From the NCBI GenBank assembly GCA_047921215.1, contig JBLRWO010000002.1, positions 132,303 to 196,302 of the forward strand: 64,000 nucleotides of DNA, in the 5' to 3' direction. The notes beneath the pieces were generated by a model. The model saw nothing but the letters and a program-made list of their open reading frames with translations. It was not told the DNA's origin and searched no databases. Positions 1 to 9,511 of the stretch are shown piece after piece; within the stretch, counting starts at the first letter, position 1, and each line of letters opens with the position of its first letter. Made by a program: the position numbers and the translations under genes. The stretch is from RECM01 sp047921215 (lineage in GTDB: Bacteria > Bacteroidota > Rhodothermia > Balneolales > Cyclonatronaceae).

Positions 1-1
1 C

Positions 2-277
2 AGGCGATTTAATCCTGTGCCAAATGATACGTCATATTTTACAGGCGGATACAGGAATATGAATATTCAGTATGTAATAGAAGACCCTTTACTCAAAGAT
101 TCCAGAAATTCATTTTTTAATCAAATCGTTGACGTGATAGCGTATTCAGCAAGACAAATCTATGAACCGAACAACTATATGAAGAAAAAGGGAGGACACA
201 ATTTTTATAAAAGGCTAGACCCGGTAATCAACAAAGCAGCCACTGCAAAACATCCAATTGGAATAGTTGAACAATAA
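2..277 (+). CDS. DUF3800 domain protein, C-terminal part (5' end outside window)
   Basis: The reading frame is open from the window edge to the TAA at 275-277, so only the last ~91 residues are visible. They show the usual C-terminal pattern of DUF3800 proteins: an IEDP motif, then a helix reading FNQIVDVIAYSARQIYEPN, then a GIV-type end. DUF3800 is an RNase H-like-fold family of unproven function, often found in accessory regions next to defence or mobile genes. A GTG at 17 could be taken for a start, but the family pattern continues upstream of it, so this is a truncated view rather than a short gene. Family assignment is by motif recognition only. Confidence 0.7.
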   Translation, partial: RRFNPVPNDTSYFTGGYRNMNIQYVIEDPLLKDSRNSFFNQIVDVIAYSARQIYEPNNYMKKKGGHNFYKRLDPVINKAATAKHPIGIVEQ

Positions 278-302
278 AAAAAGGGACGGCTTTCACCGTC
301 CC
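275..302 (-). terminator. Rho-independent terminator, minus strand
   Basis: The stem GGGACGG (283-289) pairs with CCGTCCC (296-302) around a 6-nt loop. On the minus strand it is followed by an uninterrupted T tract (282 down to 276). It would end the transcript of the alpha-2-macroglobulin gene, whose stop lies about 125 bp upstream in that direction. It also sits right after the DUF3800 stop, but has no T tract on the plus strand. Confidence 0.75.
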
Positions 303-428
303 GGGGGAATCCTACTAACGGGACTGGCCCGGTTTCAGATTCAATTTCAATATATATAAATAACTACACAACTTAAACGATTTAAGTGCTTATTTATTTT
401 TGTGAATGTATTCTATACACTACTACCC

Positions 429-3400
429 TCACTCCACTCCCGTCACCTCCACCCATTTTCCGCCCGTTCTGGCATACACGCTCTCGTCGTACATCGCGTA
501 GGCCGAGACCGACGGTAGATAGTACCGGCCGGCGTAGCTCGTGTTCACCAGCACCCGGAAGATCTTCGTTTCGTTCGGGGCCAGGCCGAAGTAGGTGAGC
601 ACCCGGTCGTCGCGGATGTCCTGATACTGGGGCGTTGATGTGACCTCACGGAAAGCGACCGCGTCCATACGGGTGTTGTGGATCTCCCAGCCCGAGGGCA
701 GGATCTGCGTGAGGGCCATCTCGGAATAGCGGCCGCGCAGGCCGGGATTGGTCACGCGCGTCTCGATCACCATGTCGGCGCCCTGCTGCATCACCGCGGG
801 ATCCACCTCTTCGCCGTTCAGGTTCAGGTAGCGCACCTGCAGTCGCAGGGCATTGGATGAGGGCTCCGATTCGCCCTCCAGCGGTGTACCGCTCACGATC
901 AGTCTCCCGTACACGGCCCCGGTGCCTTTATTGTTCACGGTTAGCCCGTTTCCTGACACCGGATCCAGCGGTATTCCGGTGAGCGGCAGTGAGGTCGAGG
1001 CCGTTCCCTCCTCGCCGCCGTAGCGGAAATCCGCCTCCATCCTCGCCGACACCGGCACGCCCTCCAGATATCTTGCCACGGCGATCAGGCTGAAGGCCGT
1101 CTCCTGGGTGCTCAGCCAGTCGCGCGATCCCAGTTGCTGCGATACCGTCTGCATCAGGTCTACGGCATCGGTGCGGCGGTCCATGAGGCTGAGGGCTTCG
1201 AGGATGAGGGCCTGGTCGCGAAGCGCCGATCCGAACGTATAACCCCACTCGCGATAGGTTTCGACGGTGCGGGATGTGCCGGATGCCACGCGTGAAGCCG
1301 CATCGGGCTGCCCGGCCAGCTGATAGGCCGCCGCAAGCCTCCACCGCGCGGCCGCCGGCATCTGCTGATGCTCACGCAGCCTGTTCATGGCCCCGAGTTC
1401 GGGTGTCCCGGCCAGGGCCAGCACATAGAGGCTGTAAGCCTGGATGAGGGCGTCGTTGCGCTCGGGACCCGGCCGCCAGCCCAGGGCCTTCGACCGGATC
1501 TCCCGGCTCAGGCCACCCACCAGCCCGTCGGGCACACTGTAGCCCTTCCGGCCCGCCTCCACCAGAAAGTGCAGGGCGTATATATTGCTCCAGTTGTTGA
1601 TCTCCGCCCGGCCAGGCCAGTAGGCCAGTCCGCCACCCGGCGTCTGGAACGGACGGATGCGCGTGATGGCATCGCGCACGTTTTTCTCAACATTGCGCGC
1701 CTGCGTCTCGCTCAGTTCGTTGAAGTGAGACAAATAAAGCTGTGGAAATGCCGATGACACGATCTGCTCCAGGCATCCGTGCGGATAGTTGATGAGGCTG
1801 CCCAGACGGCGCTCCAGGTCGATGGGCACGATGGTGCTCAGTTCAAGCGTCACCCGGTTGGTGCCGTCGATGCCGGGCAGGTCGGGCGTTACTTCCCAGG
1901 AATCTCCCGGGTTGATGAGGGTCTGGTACACCCGCATTACCGGGGGATTCGGATTGCGCACCTCGATCTCAATGCGGTCAGACGCATGCTCACTACCCAG
2001 CGAAGCCTCCGTGGTCACATCGGCGCGGCCGGTACGGCCGGGCACACTCAGCATGAACCGGGTCGTGCGCTGGTCATTGGCGTTCATGGCCACAGTTTGC
2101 CGGGCGGCACCCTCAACGGAAACATTTCCATCCGTTTTCACATCCACCAGCACGTTTCCGCTCACATTCTGACCTGTAAACAGGCTTACAGGCAGCTGCA
2201 CCTGCTCACCCGGGCCGAGCACACTCGGCAGGGTGGCGAGGGCCATCAGCGACTGCCGCACGGGGATGTTGCCGGAGGCGTTTCCATAGGCACCATCCTG
2301 CCCGGCCACCACCATCACCCTCACCGAGCCAATGTAATTGGGGATGTCGATTTCGTGGGACGCTTCCCGGCCGGCTGGCAGATGGTACGGACCGAGAAAA
2401 CGCACAACGGGTTTGAAACGGGTAATTTCGGGCTCCCGGGCGGCTGCTTCCGCCTCCTGGTCACCGCCGATGGCCAGAATCCGGCTCAGGCTTCCGGTCC
2501 AGGGGCCGGCAACCAGGTCGAACATGTCCCAGGTTTTCACGCCCAGCGCCTCCCGCGCATAAAAATGGCTGTGCGGATCGGGCGTCCTGAAGTTGGTGAG
2601 GCTGAGAAGGCCCTCATCCACCACGGCCACGGTGTAGGTCATCGCCCGGCCCTGGTTTTCGCGGACCTTCAGGGTGAAGCTCTGCTCGGGCTTCACCTCA
2701 TCGGGCAGGGTGAGCACCGGATTCAGGCGCGTCTGCGGATCATCCACCATCACCGGCACCACGCCATACAATCGTACAGGCAGGTCATTAATCTGCTGCC
2801 CGTGCGGCTGCACCAGCATCACATGGGCGTAGATGTTCGGGCTCATCGACCGGTCGGTGGGGATGTCGACCGAGGTTTCGCCCTGGCCGGCATCCACCCA
2901 GAATGTGCGCAGGATGCGCGAACCCGACTCCAGGCTCACCAGGGCCCGGCTGCCCTCGGCTGAGGGAAAGGTGATCCGTGCACGCTCACCGCTGCTGTAG
3001 CGCTCTTTGTCGGTGGAGAGGGCAAGCCTGGCAGGTCCATCGTCGGTGACACCCTCCTGCCACGAGTAAGCCACATAGGCCATGTCGGATGCCGAGTGAC
3101 CGCTCTGCGGATCCTCAACGCGGATCAGGATGCGTCCGTAAATGTCGCCGATAGTGAACGCCGCAGTGCCCTTCCCGTCGCGGCCGGTATTCACGGTCAT
3201 GCTGGCCATGGGCTCAAGGTTGCTGGTCGAAATGTAGAGGCCTGATCCGTCGCCGGGCTCCTGCCACCACCATCGCCAGCCCAGTTCGTAGATGGTGACG
3301 CGCAGCCCCTGACGCGCAGCCGGGTTGCCGTCGGCATCCACCGTGACGATCTCGAGCGTGTGTTCTTCATTCTGTTTGAGGCCCCCTGACATCCGGTTGG

Positions 3401-5921
3401 ATTCGGGAAGTTTCAATCCTGTATAGTGCGTGTAGGGATAGTAGACAAACTGATCCCGGTAGGTGCTGAAGTTGCCCGATCGCTCAAAAACCCGCAACGA
3501 CAATTGCCCGCTGAGCCGGCCCGGGGCCTCGGCAAATCGTGGTATCGTATACCGGAATGTCGTTGCTCCCTGCGCGTCGAGCTGAGCTTCAACGATTTGT
3601 CGTGTTTCGGCAGAGTACGATCGGGTGGCGTCATCGAACACAAAACCGGGATATTTTTCAAATTTGCTGACTGATCGGTTTAATGTCAACGATATATCGG
3701 TGTTCAGATTGGAGGCCGGCGCCCCGTGCAGCCAGGTCGACCGGATGGTTCCGGCAAGGTCGCGGTTGCCGCCTTTCAGCACCTCCTGATCCAGATCGAG
3801 CTGTATGTCGAGCCGGTTCGGGCGGATGGTCTCAATGCGCAGACTCCGGCTGAAACGCGCCCCGCCCACCTGTGCGTTCACCGACCAGGACCCGGTTGGT
3901 GCCGCCGCGTCGGTCTTCGTGCGGAAGTTGTAGAACCCGTTGAGCCCGGTGGTAACGGTCCGCTTCTCCATCACCTGACCTTCGGGATTGCGCAGCTCGA
4001 AAATGACCGGATGACCTTCTGGAAAGTGCCCGCCCTCATCCCCGATGATGAGCGAAACAAAAAGGGAGTCGCCCGGGCGCCACACCCCACGCTCGCCATA
4101 GAGGAAACCCTTCAGCCCCTCCTGCACATTTGACCCGGCCACATCAAAGGTGCTCAGCGAAAGGGCCCGTCCGCTTTCCAGCCTCAGATATCCCTTGCTG
4201 TCGCCGTCGGTGGCGATCAGCAGTGAGGCCTCTTCGGGCAGATCAACACTGGCCCGACCGTTCCGGCCTGTCGTCGCATCCAAAATTTTGCTGCGCTGGA
4301 AGTTGTAGAACTGAAGTTCCACGCCCGGCCGCGCCTGCGTGGTGTTCAGGTCGGTCACGAAAACCTCCATATATCCGGTATCGGCCGCCTTGGCGATGAT
4401 CCCCAGGTCGGAGGCAAGCAGGTTGCGCGACACCCATTTGTCGCGGGTATAGTAGGAGTTGCTGCACGGGTTTTCACGCTCCGTCCAGTTATAGTCGGAG
4501 GGCCACCAGTAGCCGGATGTGCGCTCCCACCAGGCGGCCTCCTCATCGGCATCGAGCAGCCAGTGGGATGCGTCGAGGTCGGCAAAACTGCCGGGCAGGG
4601 TTTCACCGGGGCAGGCGATGGCACGGTGGTGAGGACGGAACCCGATATTCACACGGTAGAGCGCGCCCGGTTCCGGCTGCATCAACCGGGAAAGATCGAG
4701 GGCGAACGTAGTCCGCTTTTCCGGATCGAACGTGCCCAGAGTGGCCAGTGGTAGGGTTTTGCCGAACACGGAGACGCCCACCCGGTTCAGCTCGCGGTCG
4801 CCGGCAAGATCGTTCACCTGCAGGAACTGCGGAATGTTCTCTTCGAACACACGCTCAACCCGAACATCCACAGCACCGAGACCGGTTGCCTCGAACGGAA
4901 TGAGCATGCGCTCGGAGGCGGGCAGAATCACGCCCCGGCCCGCGAGTCGAACAGCCGGCATCACCCGCTTCAGCCGGAGTTGCTCTTCATAGGCCTTGTC
5001 CAGCGTGGCGCCCGATGCGTTCCGGATGCTGCTGTCGAGGCTCAGTGTGTACATCTCCTCGTCGCCGGGGGTGTAGAATACACGCATCCGGTTGCCCTGT
5101 ACCAGGATGTTCAGGTCGTCGGATGTCCCGACGCGCACCAGCCCGCGCAAATTCTGGCGCGCATCGAGCAAATCGGAATAGGTGAGTTCGATATGGGGAT
5201 TTTCATCATAAATCACGCGGGTACTCATCAGTGTGAACCGATCAGTTGCCGGGATTTCCGTCTCCCGCACCCCGCTGGTTGCGGCCCCGATGGGCGAGCC
5301 GTTCCAGCGCATCCGCAGCATGGCATCGGCTGATCCCCGACCGATGCCGGCCACCTCAAACGGATGCTGCCTGCGGTCGGCACTCTCGGGCCAGAGCACC
5401 GGCAGTTCGCGTCCGTCGACCTCGGCCCGCAGTACCCGTTTCACATCAGCCAAACCGGCCACATCCGCCGTAAGCACTACCCCGCGGATAAAATAATCGC
5501 CCTCATCGGTCAGGCTCACGGCATCCACACGCACATCCAGGTCCTGGTGGATGGTGTCGAATCCGAACCGGATCATTCCGTACTCATCCGGCACATCAGC
5601 CACATCCCCCAGCGCAAAGGCCACCATGTAGCAGGTGCCGCTTTTCATCGGGGATGACGGCCGGAATACGACCGTCCGGTCATCCTCCCAGGTTACATCC
5701 CCCCGTACCGATGGTTCAAGACTGAAAAGGCGTCCGGTTTCCGGCTTCGCGGCCGCATCGGATGTCAGCCTTACCCTGATAGCTTCATGGCTGCCCACCA
5801 TCCCTGCCGTATGTGAGGCAATGTAGGCAGGTGGAACCGGAGCGGGTGTGCCGGACTGCTCAGACCGGGAGCATGCGCTTATTGTCAGTATGGCGAACAG
5901 AAAAAAAATTGTGGCTTTCAT
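429..5921 (-). CDS. Alpha-2-macroglobulin family lipoprotein with intact thioester
   Basis: This 1830-residue protein has a lipoprotein signal ending ISAC (Cys17, then Ser, which favours the outer membrane). MG-type beta domains follow, then the thioester signature YPHGCLEQ with the reactive Cys at about residue 1383. The helical thioester domain comes next and a receptor-binding-like beta region ends the protein. Bacterial alpha-2-macroglobulins (YfhM type, about 1650-1900 aa) trap attacking proteases through a bait region and covalent thioester, and usually work with the peptidoglycan repair enzyme PbpC; no pbpC gene is seen within this window. I chose the ATG at 5921 over a TTG three codons upstream because the signal peptide starts there. 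Many long antisense frames in this GC-rich gene are shadows. Confidence 0.93.
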   Translation of the reverse strand: MKATIFFLFAILTISACSRSEQSGTPAPVPPAYIASHTAGMVGSHEAIRVRLTSDAAAKPETGRLFSLEPSVRGDVTWEDDRTVVFRPSSPMKSGTCYMVAFALGDVADVPDEYGMIRFGFDTIHQDLDVRVDAVSLTDEGDYFIRGVVLTADVAGLADVKRVLRAEVDGRELPVLWPESADRRQHPFEVAGIGRGSADAMLRMRWNGSPIGAATSGVRETEIPATDRFTLMSTRVIYDENPHIELTYSDLLDARQNLRGLVRVGTSDDLNILVQGNRMRVFYTPGDEEMYTLSLDSSIRNASGATLDKAYEEQLRLKRVMPAVRLAGRGVILPASERMLIPFEATGLGAVDVRVERVFEENIPQFLQVNDLAGDRELNRVGVSVFGKTLPLATLGTFDPEKRTTFALDLSRLMQPEPGALYRVNIGFRPHHRAIACPGETLPGSFADLDASHWLLDADEEAAWWERTSGYWWPSDYNWTERENPCSNSYYTRDKWVSRNLLASDLGIIAKAADTGYMEVFVTDLNTTQARPGVELQFYNFQRSKILDATTGRNGRASVDLPEEASLLIATDGDSKGYLRLESGRALSLSTFDVAGSNVQEGLKGFLYGERGVWRPGDSLFVSLIIGDEGGHFPEGHPVIFELRNPEGQVMEKRTVTTGLNGFYNFRTKTDAAAPTGSWSVNAQVGGARFSRSLRIETIRPNRLDIQLDLDQEVLKGGNRDLAGTIRSTWLHGAPASNLNTDISLTLNRSVSKFEKYPGFVFDDATRSYSAETRQIVEAQLDAQGATTFRYTIPRFAEAPGRLSGQLSLRVFERSGNFSTYRDQFVYYPYTHYTGLKLPESNRMSGGLKQNEEHTLEIVTVDADGNPAARQGLRVTIYELGWRWWWQEPGDGSGLYISTSNLEPMASMTVNTGRDGKGTAAFTIGDIYGRILIRVEDPQSGHSASDMAYVAYSWQEGVTDDGPARLALSTDKERYSSGERARITFPSAEGSRALVSLESGSRILRTFWVDAGQGETSVDIPTDRSMSPNIYAHVMLVQPHGQQINDLPVRLYGVVPVMVDDPQTRLNPVLTLPDEVKPEQSFTLKVRENQGRAMTYTVAVVDEGLLSLTNFRTPDPHSHFYAREALGVKTWDMFDLVAGPWTGSLSRILAIGGDQEAEAAAREPEITRFKPVVRFLGPYHLPAGREASHEIDIPNYIGSVRVMVVAGQDGAYGNASGNIPVRQSLMALATLPSVLGPGEQVQLPVSLFTGQNVSGNVLVDVKTDGNVSVEGAARQTVAMNANDQRTTRFMLSVPGRTGRADVTTEASLGSEHASDRIEIEVRNPNPPVMRVYQTLINPGDSWEVTPDLPGIDGTNRVTLELSTIVPIDLERRLGSLINYPHGCLEQIVSSAFPQLYLSHFNELSETQARNVEKNVRDAITRIRPFQTPGGGLAYWPGRAEINNWSNIYALHFLVEAGRKGYSVPDGLVGGLSREIRSKALGWRPGPERNDALIQAYSLYVLALAGTPELGAMNRLREHQQMPAAARWRLAAAYQLAGQPDAASRVASGTSRTVETYREWGYTFGSALRDQALILEALSLMDRRTDAVDLMQTVSQQLGSRDWLSTQETAFSLIAVARYLEGVPVSARMEADFRYGGEEGTASTSLPLTGIPLDPVSGNGLTVNNKGTGAVYGRLIVSGTPLEGESEPSSNALRLQVRYLNLNGEEVDPAVMQQGADMVIETRVTNPGLRGRYSEMALTQILPSGWEIHNTRMDAVAFREVTSTPQYQDIRDDRVLTYFGLAPNETKIFRVLVNTSYAGRYYLPSVSAYAMYDESVYARTGGKWVEVTGVE

Positions 5922-6321
5922 AACGGACAAATGATTAGGAATTCGGGACCGGGTTTAACGCTGGACACTCATCATAAGGTTAATGATTTTGACACACTTT
6001 TCTGAACACTCTCTATCCTCCCGGTGAACAACTCACTTGTTACAGCCATGGCATCCCCGCCTTCCGCACCGGACACACTCCCGCAAGATTCCAGCTGCAC
6101 CATAGCTGATCTCTCACCATAACCTGGCCACAGTCCTGCAGTGTCATCCCTGCTTTCTCACCATATCATCGCCACAGACCCGCTGCACCATCGTTGATCT
6201 CATACTATATCATCGCTACAGACCTGCTGCACTTCTGCCACATCCTGAACTGACACCACGGTACAGTCGGCACGAACATTTTTATTCAGGAGGTTTTCAG
6301 GAGGTGATTATCAGATGATCA
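5922..6321. other. 400-bp intergenic region with degenerate repeats
   Basis: No convincing gene is present. It holds the upstream region of the alpha-2-macroglobulin gene (5922-6000, AT-rich) and three degenerate repeat units described separately. No clear promoter consensus was found. Confidence 0.6.
6093..6224. repeat. Three degenerate ~44-bp tandem units
   Basis: Units at about 6093-6135, 6136-6180 and 6181-6224 share the skeleton CTGCA(CC/GT)AT, then TGATCTC-A-CATA-C, then GCCACAG-CC. The third and second units are most alike (CATATCATCGCCACAGACC versus TATATCATCGCTACAGACC). The array is non-coding and has decayed. Confidence 0.55.
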
Positions 6322-7077
6322 TCAAAGCCTGCGGATGCGGATATTCCTGAATTTCACGACATCCCCGTGGTCCTGAAGACCGATATGCCCCCGCTGCAGC
6401 GCACCGAATTCGTTATGGCACCTGAATTTGCTGTTCCGCAGTATTTCGTACCATTCCGGGGTCCGGCGCTCGAACTCGAGTACTTTTTCCCCGTTCATCC
6501 AGTGCTCCACCCGGCTGCCATCCGAAATGATCCGTACCTCGTTCCATTCGCCGAAAGGCCTTGTGTTCTGGGGAACGGCCGGTAACAGATCGTATAGTGA
6601 TCCCGCTTTCCGGTTGCCATCCACCCCCTGAATGGCATCGGGATGATTCTCGTTGTCGAGTATCTGCATTTCCAGGCCCGACCAGTAGATCGCCTGGGTC
6701 GGTTGTTCAAGCACGTGATAGAAAATGCCACTGTTGCCGCCTTCATCTATCATCCATTCCAGCTGCAGCTCAAAATCCTGATAGGTATCGCGGGTGATGA
6801 TATCACGACCCGATGTCCAGTCCGGATCGGTTTCTGGCCTGAATACGAGCAGGCCATCCTCGATCTGCCATCCGCGGTCGGGAAAGGTTTCGCCATTGTA
6901 CTGGCGCCACTGGCTGGTGTCGGTACCGTCGAAAAGGGTGATCCAGTTACCATTATCATTACCGCTGTTCGTAGCGTCGGAATTGGCGGTTCTTGCAGTA
7001 TTGTCGGAATTGCCCGGTTGGGTGCATGCAGATACGGACATGGCAAGAATTAGGATTAAAATCGATCGATGTGTCAT
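6322..7077 (-). CDS. DUF1080 lipoprotein, putative 3-keto-disaccharide/glycoside hydrolase
   Basis: The 251-residue product begins with a lipoprotein signal (lipobox SVSAC, Cys18). An Asn/Thr/Ser-rich linker follows, then one DUF1080 (PF06439) beta-jelly-roll domain with typical motifs: WITLFDGTD near its start, DFELQLEWMIDEGGNSGIFY in the middle, and GHIGLQDHG near the end. Family members hydrolyse 3-keto-glucosides and are commonly encoded with Gfo/Idh/MocA dehydrogenases and TIM-barrel isomerases, as here. It would act outside the cytoplasm. The frame extends ten codons upstream, but those lie in a 15-bp tandem repeat, so I took the ATG at 7077. It is last in a three-gene minus-strand block behind a gap of about 100 bp. 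Confidence 0.85.
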   Translation of the reverse strand: MTHRSILILILAMSVSACTQPGNSDNTARTANSDATNSGNDNGNWITLFDGTDTSQWRQYNGETFPDRGWQIEDGLLVFRPETDPDWTSGRDIITRDTYQDFELQLEWMIDEGGNSGIFYHVLEQPTQAIYWSGLEMQILDNENHPDAIQGVDGNRKAGSLYDLLPAVPQNTRPFGEWNEVRIISDGSRVEHWMNGEKVLEFERRTPEWYEILRNSKFRCHNEFGALQRGHIGLQDHGDVVKFRNIRIRRL

Positions 7078-7190
7078 GATTCGTCTTGTAATGATTTGTT
7101 CTGACATGATTTATGTTATCATGAATTGTCTTGACATTATATGTGGTGTCATATATGTGGCTTCATGATAGGAGGTGTTATGATATGCCC
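7076..7190. repeat. Degenerate 15-bp tandem repeat between two genes
   Basis: About seven consecutive units begin ATGAT or ATNAT (7076, 7091, 7106, 7121, 7136, 7151, 7165, with a partial at 7180). The best units are ATGATTTGTTCTGAC and ATGAATTGTCTTGAC. The array fills the gap between the isomerase stop and the DUF1080 start and overlaps that start codon. Because the period is a multiple of three, the downstream frame stays open through most of it. Confidence 0.6.
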
Positions 7191-8236
7191 AGTATGTTTC
7201 GCAAAAGTTTTTTATCCGGCGCCTGGCCGGCAAAATCGTCGAACGCTTTTTCGGTAACGGTAATCATGTGTTCTGCGATGAAGGGTGCCCCTTCCGCGGC
7301 CCCCTGTTCGGGATGCTTGATGCAGCACTCCCACTCCAGCACCGCCCAGCCGTCGTAACCATATTGCGCCAGTTTGCTGAAAATGCCCTGGAAATCGACC
7401 TGGCCGTCGCCCGGTGAGCGGAACCGTCCCGGCCGGTCGATCCAGCCCTGGTACCCGCCGTAGACGCCGCTGCGGCCGGTGGGATTGAATTCGGCGTCCT
7501 TCACATGAAACATCCTGATGCGCTCGTGATAGATGTCGATGAACTGCAGGTAGTCGAGCTGCTGCAGCAGAAAATGGCTTGGGTCGTACAAAATACACGC
7601 CCGCTTGTGATTGCCGGCCGCTTCCAGGAAGCGTTCAAAAGTGATGCCGTCGTGCAGGTCTTCGCCGGGATGTATCTCGTAGCACACATCCACCCCCAGC
7701 CGGTCGAATTCGTCGAGGATGGGCAGCCAGCGCCGGGCCAGCTCGCCGAAGCCCTCCTCAACCAGCCCGGCAGGTCGCTGCGGCCAGGGATAGACCGTAT
7801 GCCACATCAGTGCACCGGAGAAGGTCGCATGGGCACTGAGCCCAAGGTTGCGGCTTGCTTTGGCAGCCAGCATCAGCTGGTTCACCGCCCATTCGGTGCG
7901 GGCTTTTGGGTTTCCCCGCACATTTTCAGGCGCAAACGCGTCGAACAAGTGATCGTATGCCGGATTTACCGCTACCAGCTGGCCCTGCAGATGCGTTGAA
8001 AGCTCCGATATGGTGAGTCCGCAGGCTTCGATTTTTGCCTTGTACGCCGCGGCAAAAGCCGGATCGGTCGCCACCTTTTCGAGATCGATGAGCCGGGTGT
8101 CCCAGGTCGGTATCTGCACGCCGCTGTACCCGAGCTCCGCCGCCCAGCAGCAGATGGATTCGATTGTATTGAAGGGTTCCTCGTCGCCGGCGAACTGGGC
8201 GAGAAAAATGGCCGGTCCTTTCAGTGATTTCATCAT
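7178..8236 (-). CDS. Sugar phosphate isomerase/epimerase, TIM barrel
   Basis: This 352-residue cytoplasmic protein of the xylose-isomerase-like TIM-barrel superfamily has no signal peptide. Candidate metal ligands occur in the usual order: Glu in CYEIHPGED, Asp in LYDPSHF, His in FHVKDAE and Glu in VLEWEC. Such proteins epimerise or isomerise keto-sugars. It starts 4 bp after the dehydrogenase gene upstream, so the two are very likely co-translated. With the DUF1080 hydrolase and GMC oxidoreductase nearby, a role in handling 3-keto-sugars is likely, but the substrate is not visible in the sequence. Confidence 0.85.
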   Translation of the reverse strand: MMKSLKGPAIFLAQFAGDEEPFNTIESICCWAAELGYSGVQIPTWDTRLIDLEKVATDPAFAAAYKAKIEACGLTISELSTHLQGQLVAVNPAYDHLFDAFAPENVRGNPKARTEWAVNQLMLAAKASRNLGLSAHATFSGALMWHTVYPWPQRPAGLVEEGFGELARRWLPILDEFDRLGVDVCYEIHPGEDLHDGITFERFLEAAGNHKRACILYDPSHFLLQQLDYLQFIDIYHERIRMFHVKDAEFNPTGRSGVYGGYQGWIDRPGRFRSPGDGQVDFQGIFSKLAQYGYDGWAVLEWECCIKHPEQGAAEGAPFIAEHMITVTEKAFDDFAGQAPDKKLLRNILGIS

Positions 8237-8240
8237 AATG

Positions 8241-9392
8241 CTATATACTCAAATTAGTCCATTTTTGATCGGATGCGGATGAAGCGATCATGGTTTCGAT
8301 GAAAGCCATTCCACGTACGCCTTCATCAACGGTGGGAAAATCATAACCGGCGGCCGATTGGTACCGGCCGGAGCCGTGGTCGTTTACTGCCCTGGCAAAG
8401 GCCGTGTAGATATTAGCGAACGCTTCGGTGTAACCTTCAGGATGTCCCGCCGGCAGACGGGTCACGTTCGAGGCTGCATCCGACAGGTAGCCCGATCCCG
8501 CCCGGTACACATGCACCGGTCCGTCGGCGGGTTTGACCAACAGTGTGTTGGGATCGGCGTGCGACCATTCCAGCCCGCCCTTATCGCCGTATATGCGCAG
8601 TTTCAGGTTATTCTCCTCGCCCGCGGCGATCTGGGTGGCCACCAGCACACCCGATACCCCTTCTTCGAACCGGAGCAGCGCTGCGGCATCATCGTCGAGC
8701 AGACGGCCTACTACCATCGTATTCAGCTGGGCGCAGACGTGGGTAATCTTTAGCCCGCTCACATATTCGGCCAGATGGGCCGCGTGGGTGCCGATATCGC
8801 CCACCGAACCGCCCGCGCCCGAGCGAGCCGGGTCGGTACGCCAGGACGCCTGCTTCTGCCCGTCCTTTTCCAGGAAACCGGTAAGCCATCCCTGAGGGTA
8901 TTCAACGAAAATCTTGCGCAGGGTGCCTATTTTTCCCGACGAAACCAGGTGCCGGGCCTCTTTCACCATGGGATAGCCGGCATAGGTATGAGTGAGCGCG
9001 AACACGAGTCCGGACCGCTCAACGACCGCTTTCATCTTCCGGGCCTCATCCAGAGAAAAGGCCATCGGTTTGTCGAGGATCACATGGAAACCGTTTTCAA
9101 GGGCCGTGATGGCCGGACCGGCGTGAAGATGGTTGGGGGTTACAATGGCCACGGCCTGCATCCTGTTGCCATCATCCAGCGCTGCTTCACGGATCATCAT
9201 CTCGTTGTAGGTGCCGTACACCCGGCCGGGATCGAGCTGATGCTCCCTGCCGGTCTGCTTCGATTTTTCCGGATCGCTGCTGAATGAGCCGCACACAAGG
9301 TCGAACATGCCGTCGAGCGCGGCGGCCTTCCTGTGCACGGCACCGATAAACGACCCCGGTCCGCCCCCGATCATTCCCAGTCTTATTTTCAT
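8241..9392 (-). CDS. Gfo/Idh/MocA family oxidoreductase
   Basis: The 383-residue product has an N-terminal Rossmann fold (GMIGGGPGSFIGAVHR in place of the simple GxGxxG), a nucleotide-binding segment VAIVTPNHLH, and the family's catalytic motif LDKPMA (EKP-type Lys). The C-terminal alpha/beta domain contains GGSVGDIGTHAAHL, which carries the conserved His. These enzymes oxidise or reduce sugar hydroxyl groups with NAD(P). It is the first gene of the minus-strand block and is divergent from the permease gene, with a 119-bp shared promoter region. A plausible role is reduction of 3-keto-glucose released by the hydrolase; this is inferred from context. Confidence 0.88.
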   Translation of the reverse strand: MKIRLGMIGGGPGSFIGAVHRKAAALDGMFDLVCGSFSSDPEKSKQTGREHQLDPGRVYGTYNEMMIREAALDDGNRMQAVAIVTPNHLHAGPAITALENGFHVILDKPMAFSLDEARKMKAVVERSGLVFALTHTYAGYPMVKEARHLVSSGKIGTLRKIFVEYPQGWLTGFLEKDGQKQASWRTDPARSGAGGSVGDIGTHAAHLAEYVSGLKITHVCAQLNTMVVGRLLDDDAAALLRFEEGVSGVLVATQIAAGEENNLKLRIYGDKGGLEWSHADPNTLLVKPADGPVHVYRAGSGYLSDAASNVTRLPAGHPEGYTEAFANIYTAFARAVNDHGSGRYQSAAGYDFPTVDEGVRGMAFIETMIASSASDQKWTNLSI

Positions 9393-9436
9393 AGGCTTTT
9401 CCCAGTAGAATTTGCCTTCAAGTTATAAATATTTTC

Positions 9437-9450
9437 TAAAAGCGCTTTTA
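9437..9450. promoter_or_regulatory. Perfect palindrome TAAAAGCGCTTTTA, LacI-type operator candidate
   Basis: This 14-bp perfect palindrome with a central AAAGCGCTTT core lies in the 119-bp divergent region between the oxidoreductase and permease genes. An A/T-flanked core centred on CG is typical of LacI-family operators. No LacI regulator is encoded in the window. Confidence 0.6.
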
Positions 9451-9455
9451 TTTGA

Positions 9456-9461
9456 TATAAT
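9456..9461 (+). promoter_or_regulatory. Possible -10 box (TATAAT) for the permease gene
   Basis: An exact TATAAT occurs 5 bp after the palindrome and 50 bp before the permease ATG, so a repressor on the palindrome would cover the upstream promoter element. Housekeeping promoters elsewhere in this window follow TAnnTTTG instead, so the match may be chance. Confidence 0.35.
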
Positions 9462-9511
9462 CAGAATATAACCAACCGATCGACTAAAGCTTACTCCAGA
9501 TCCCATCCTGT

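Noticed and set aside
1779..2963. 394-codon plus-strand frame inside the alpha-2-macroglobulin gene
   Set aside because: Shadow frame of a GC-rich gene; the His/Arg/Gly-rich product lacks any motif.
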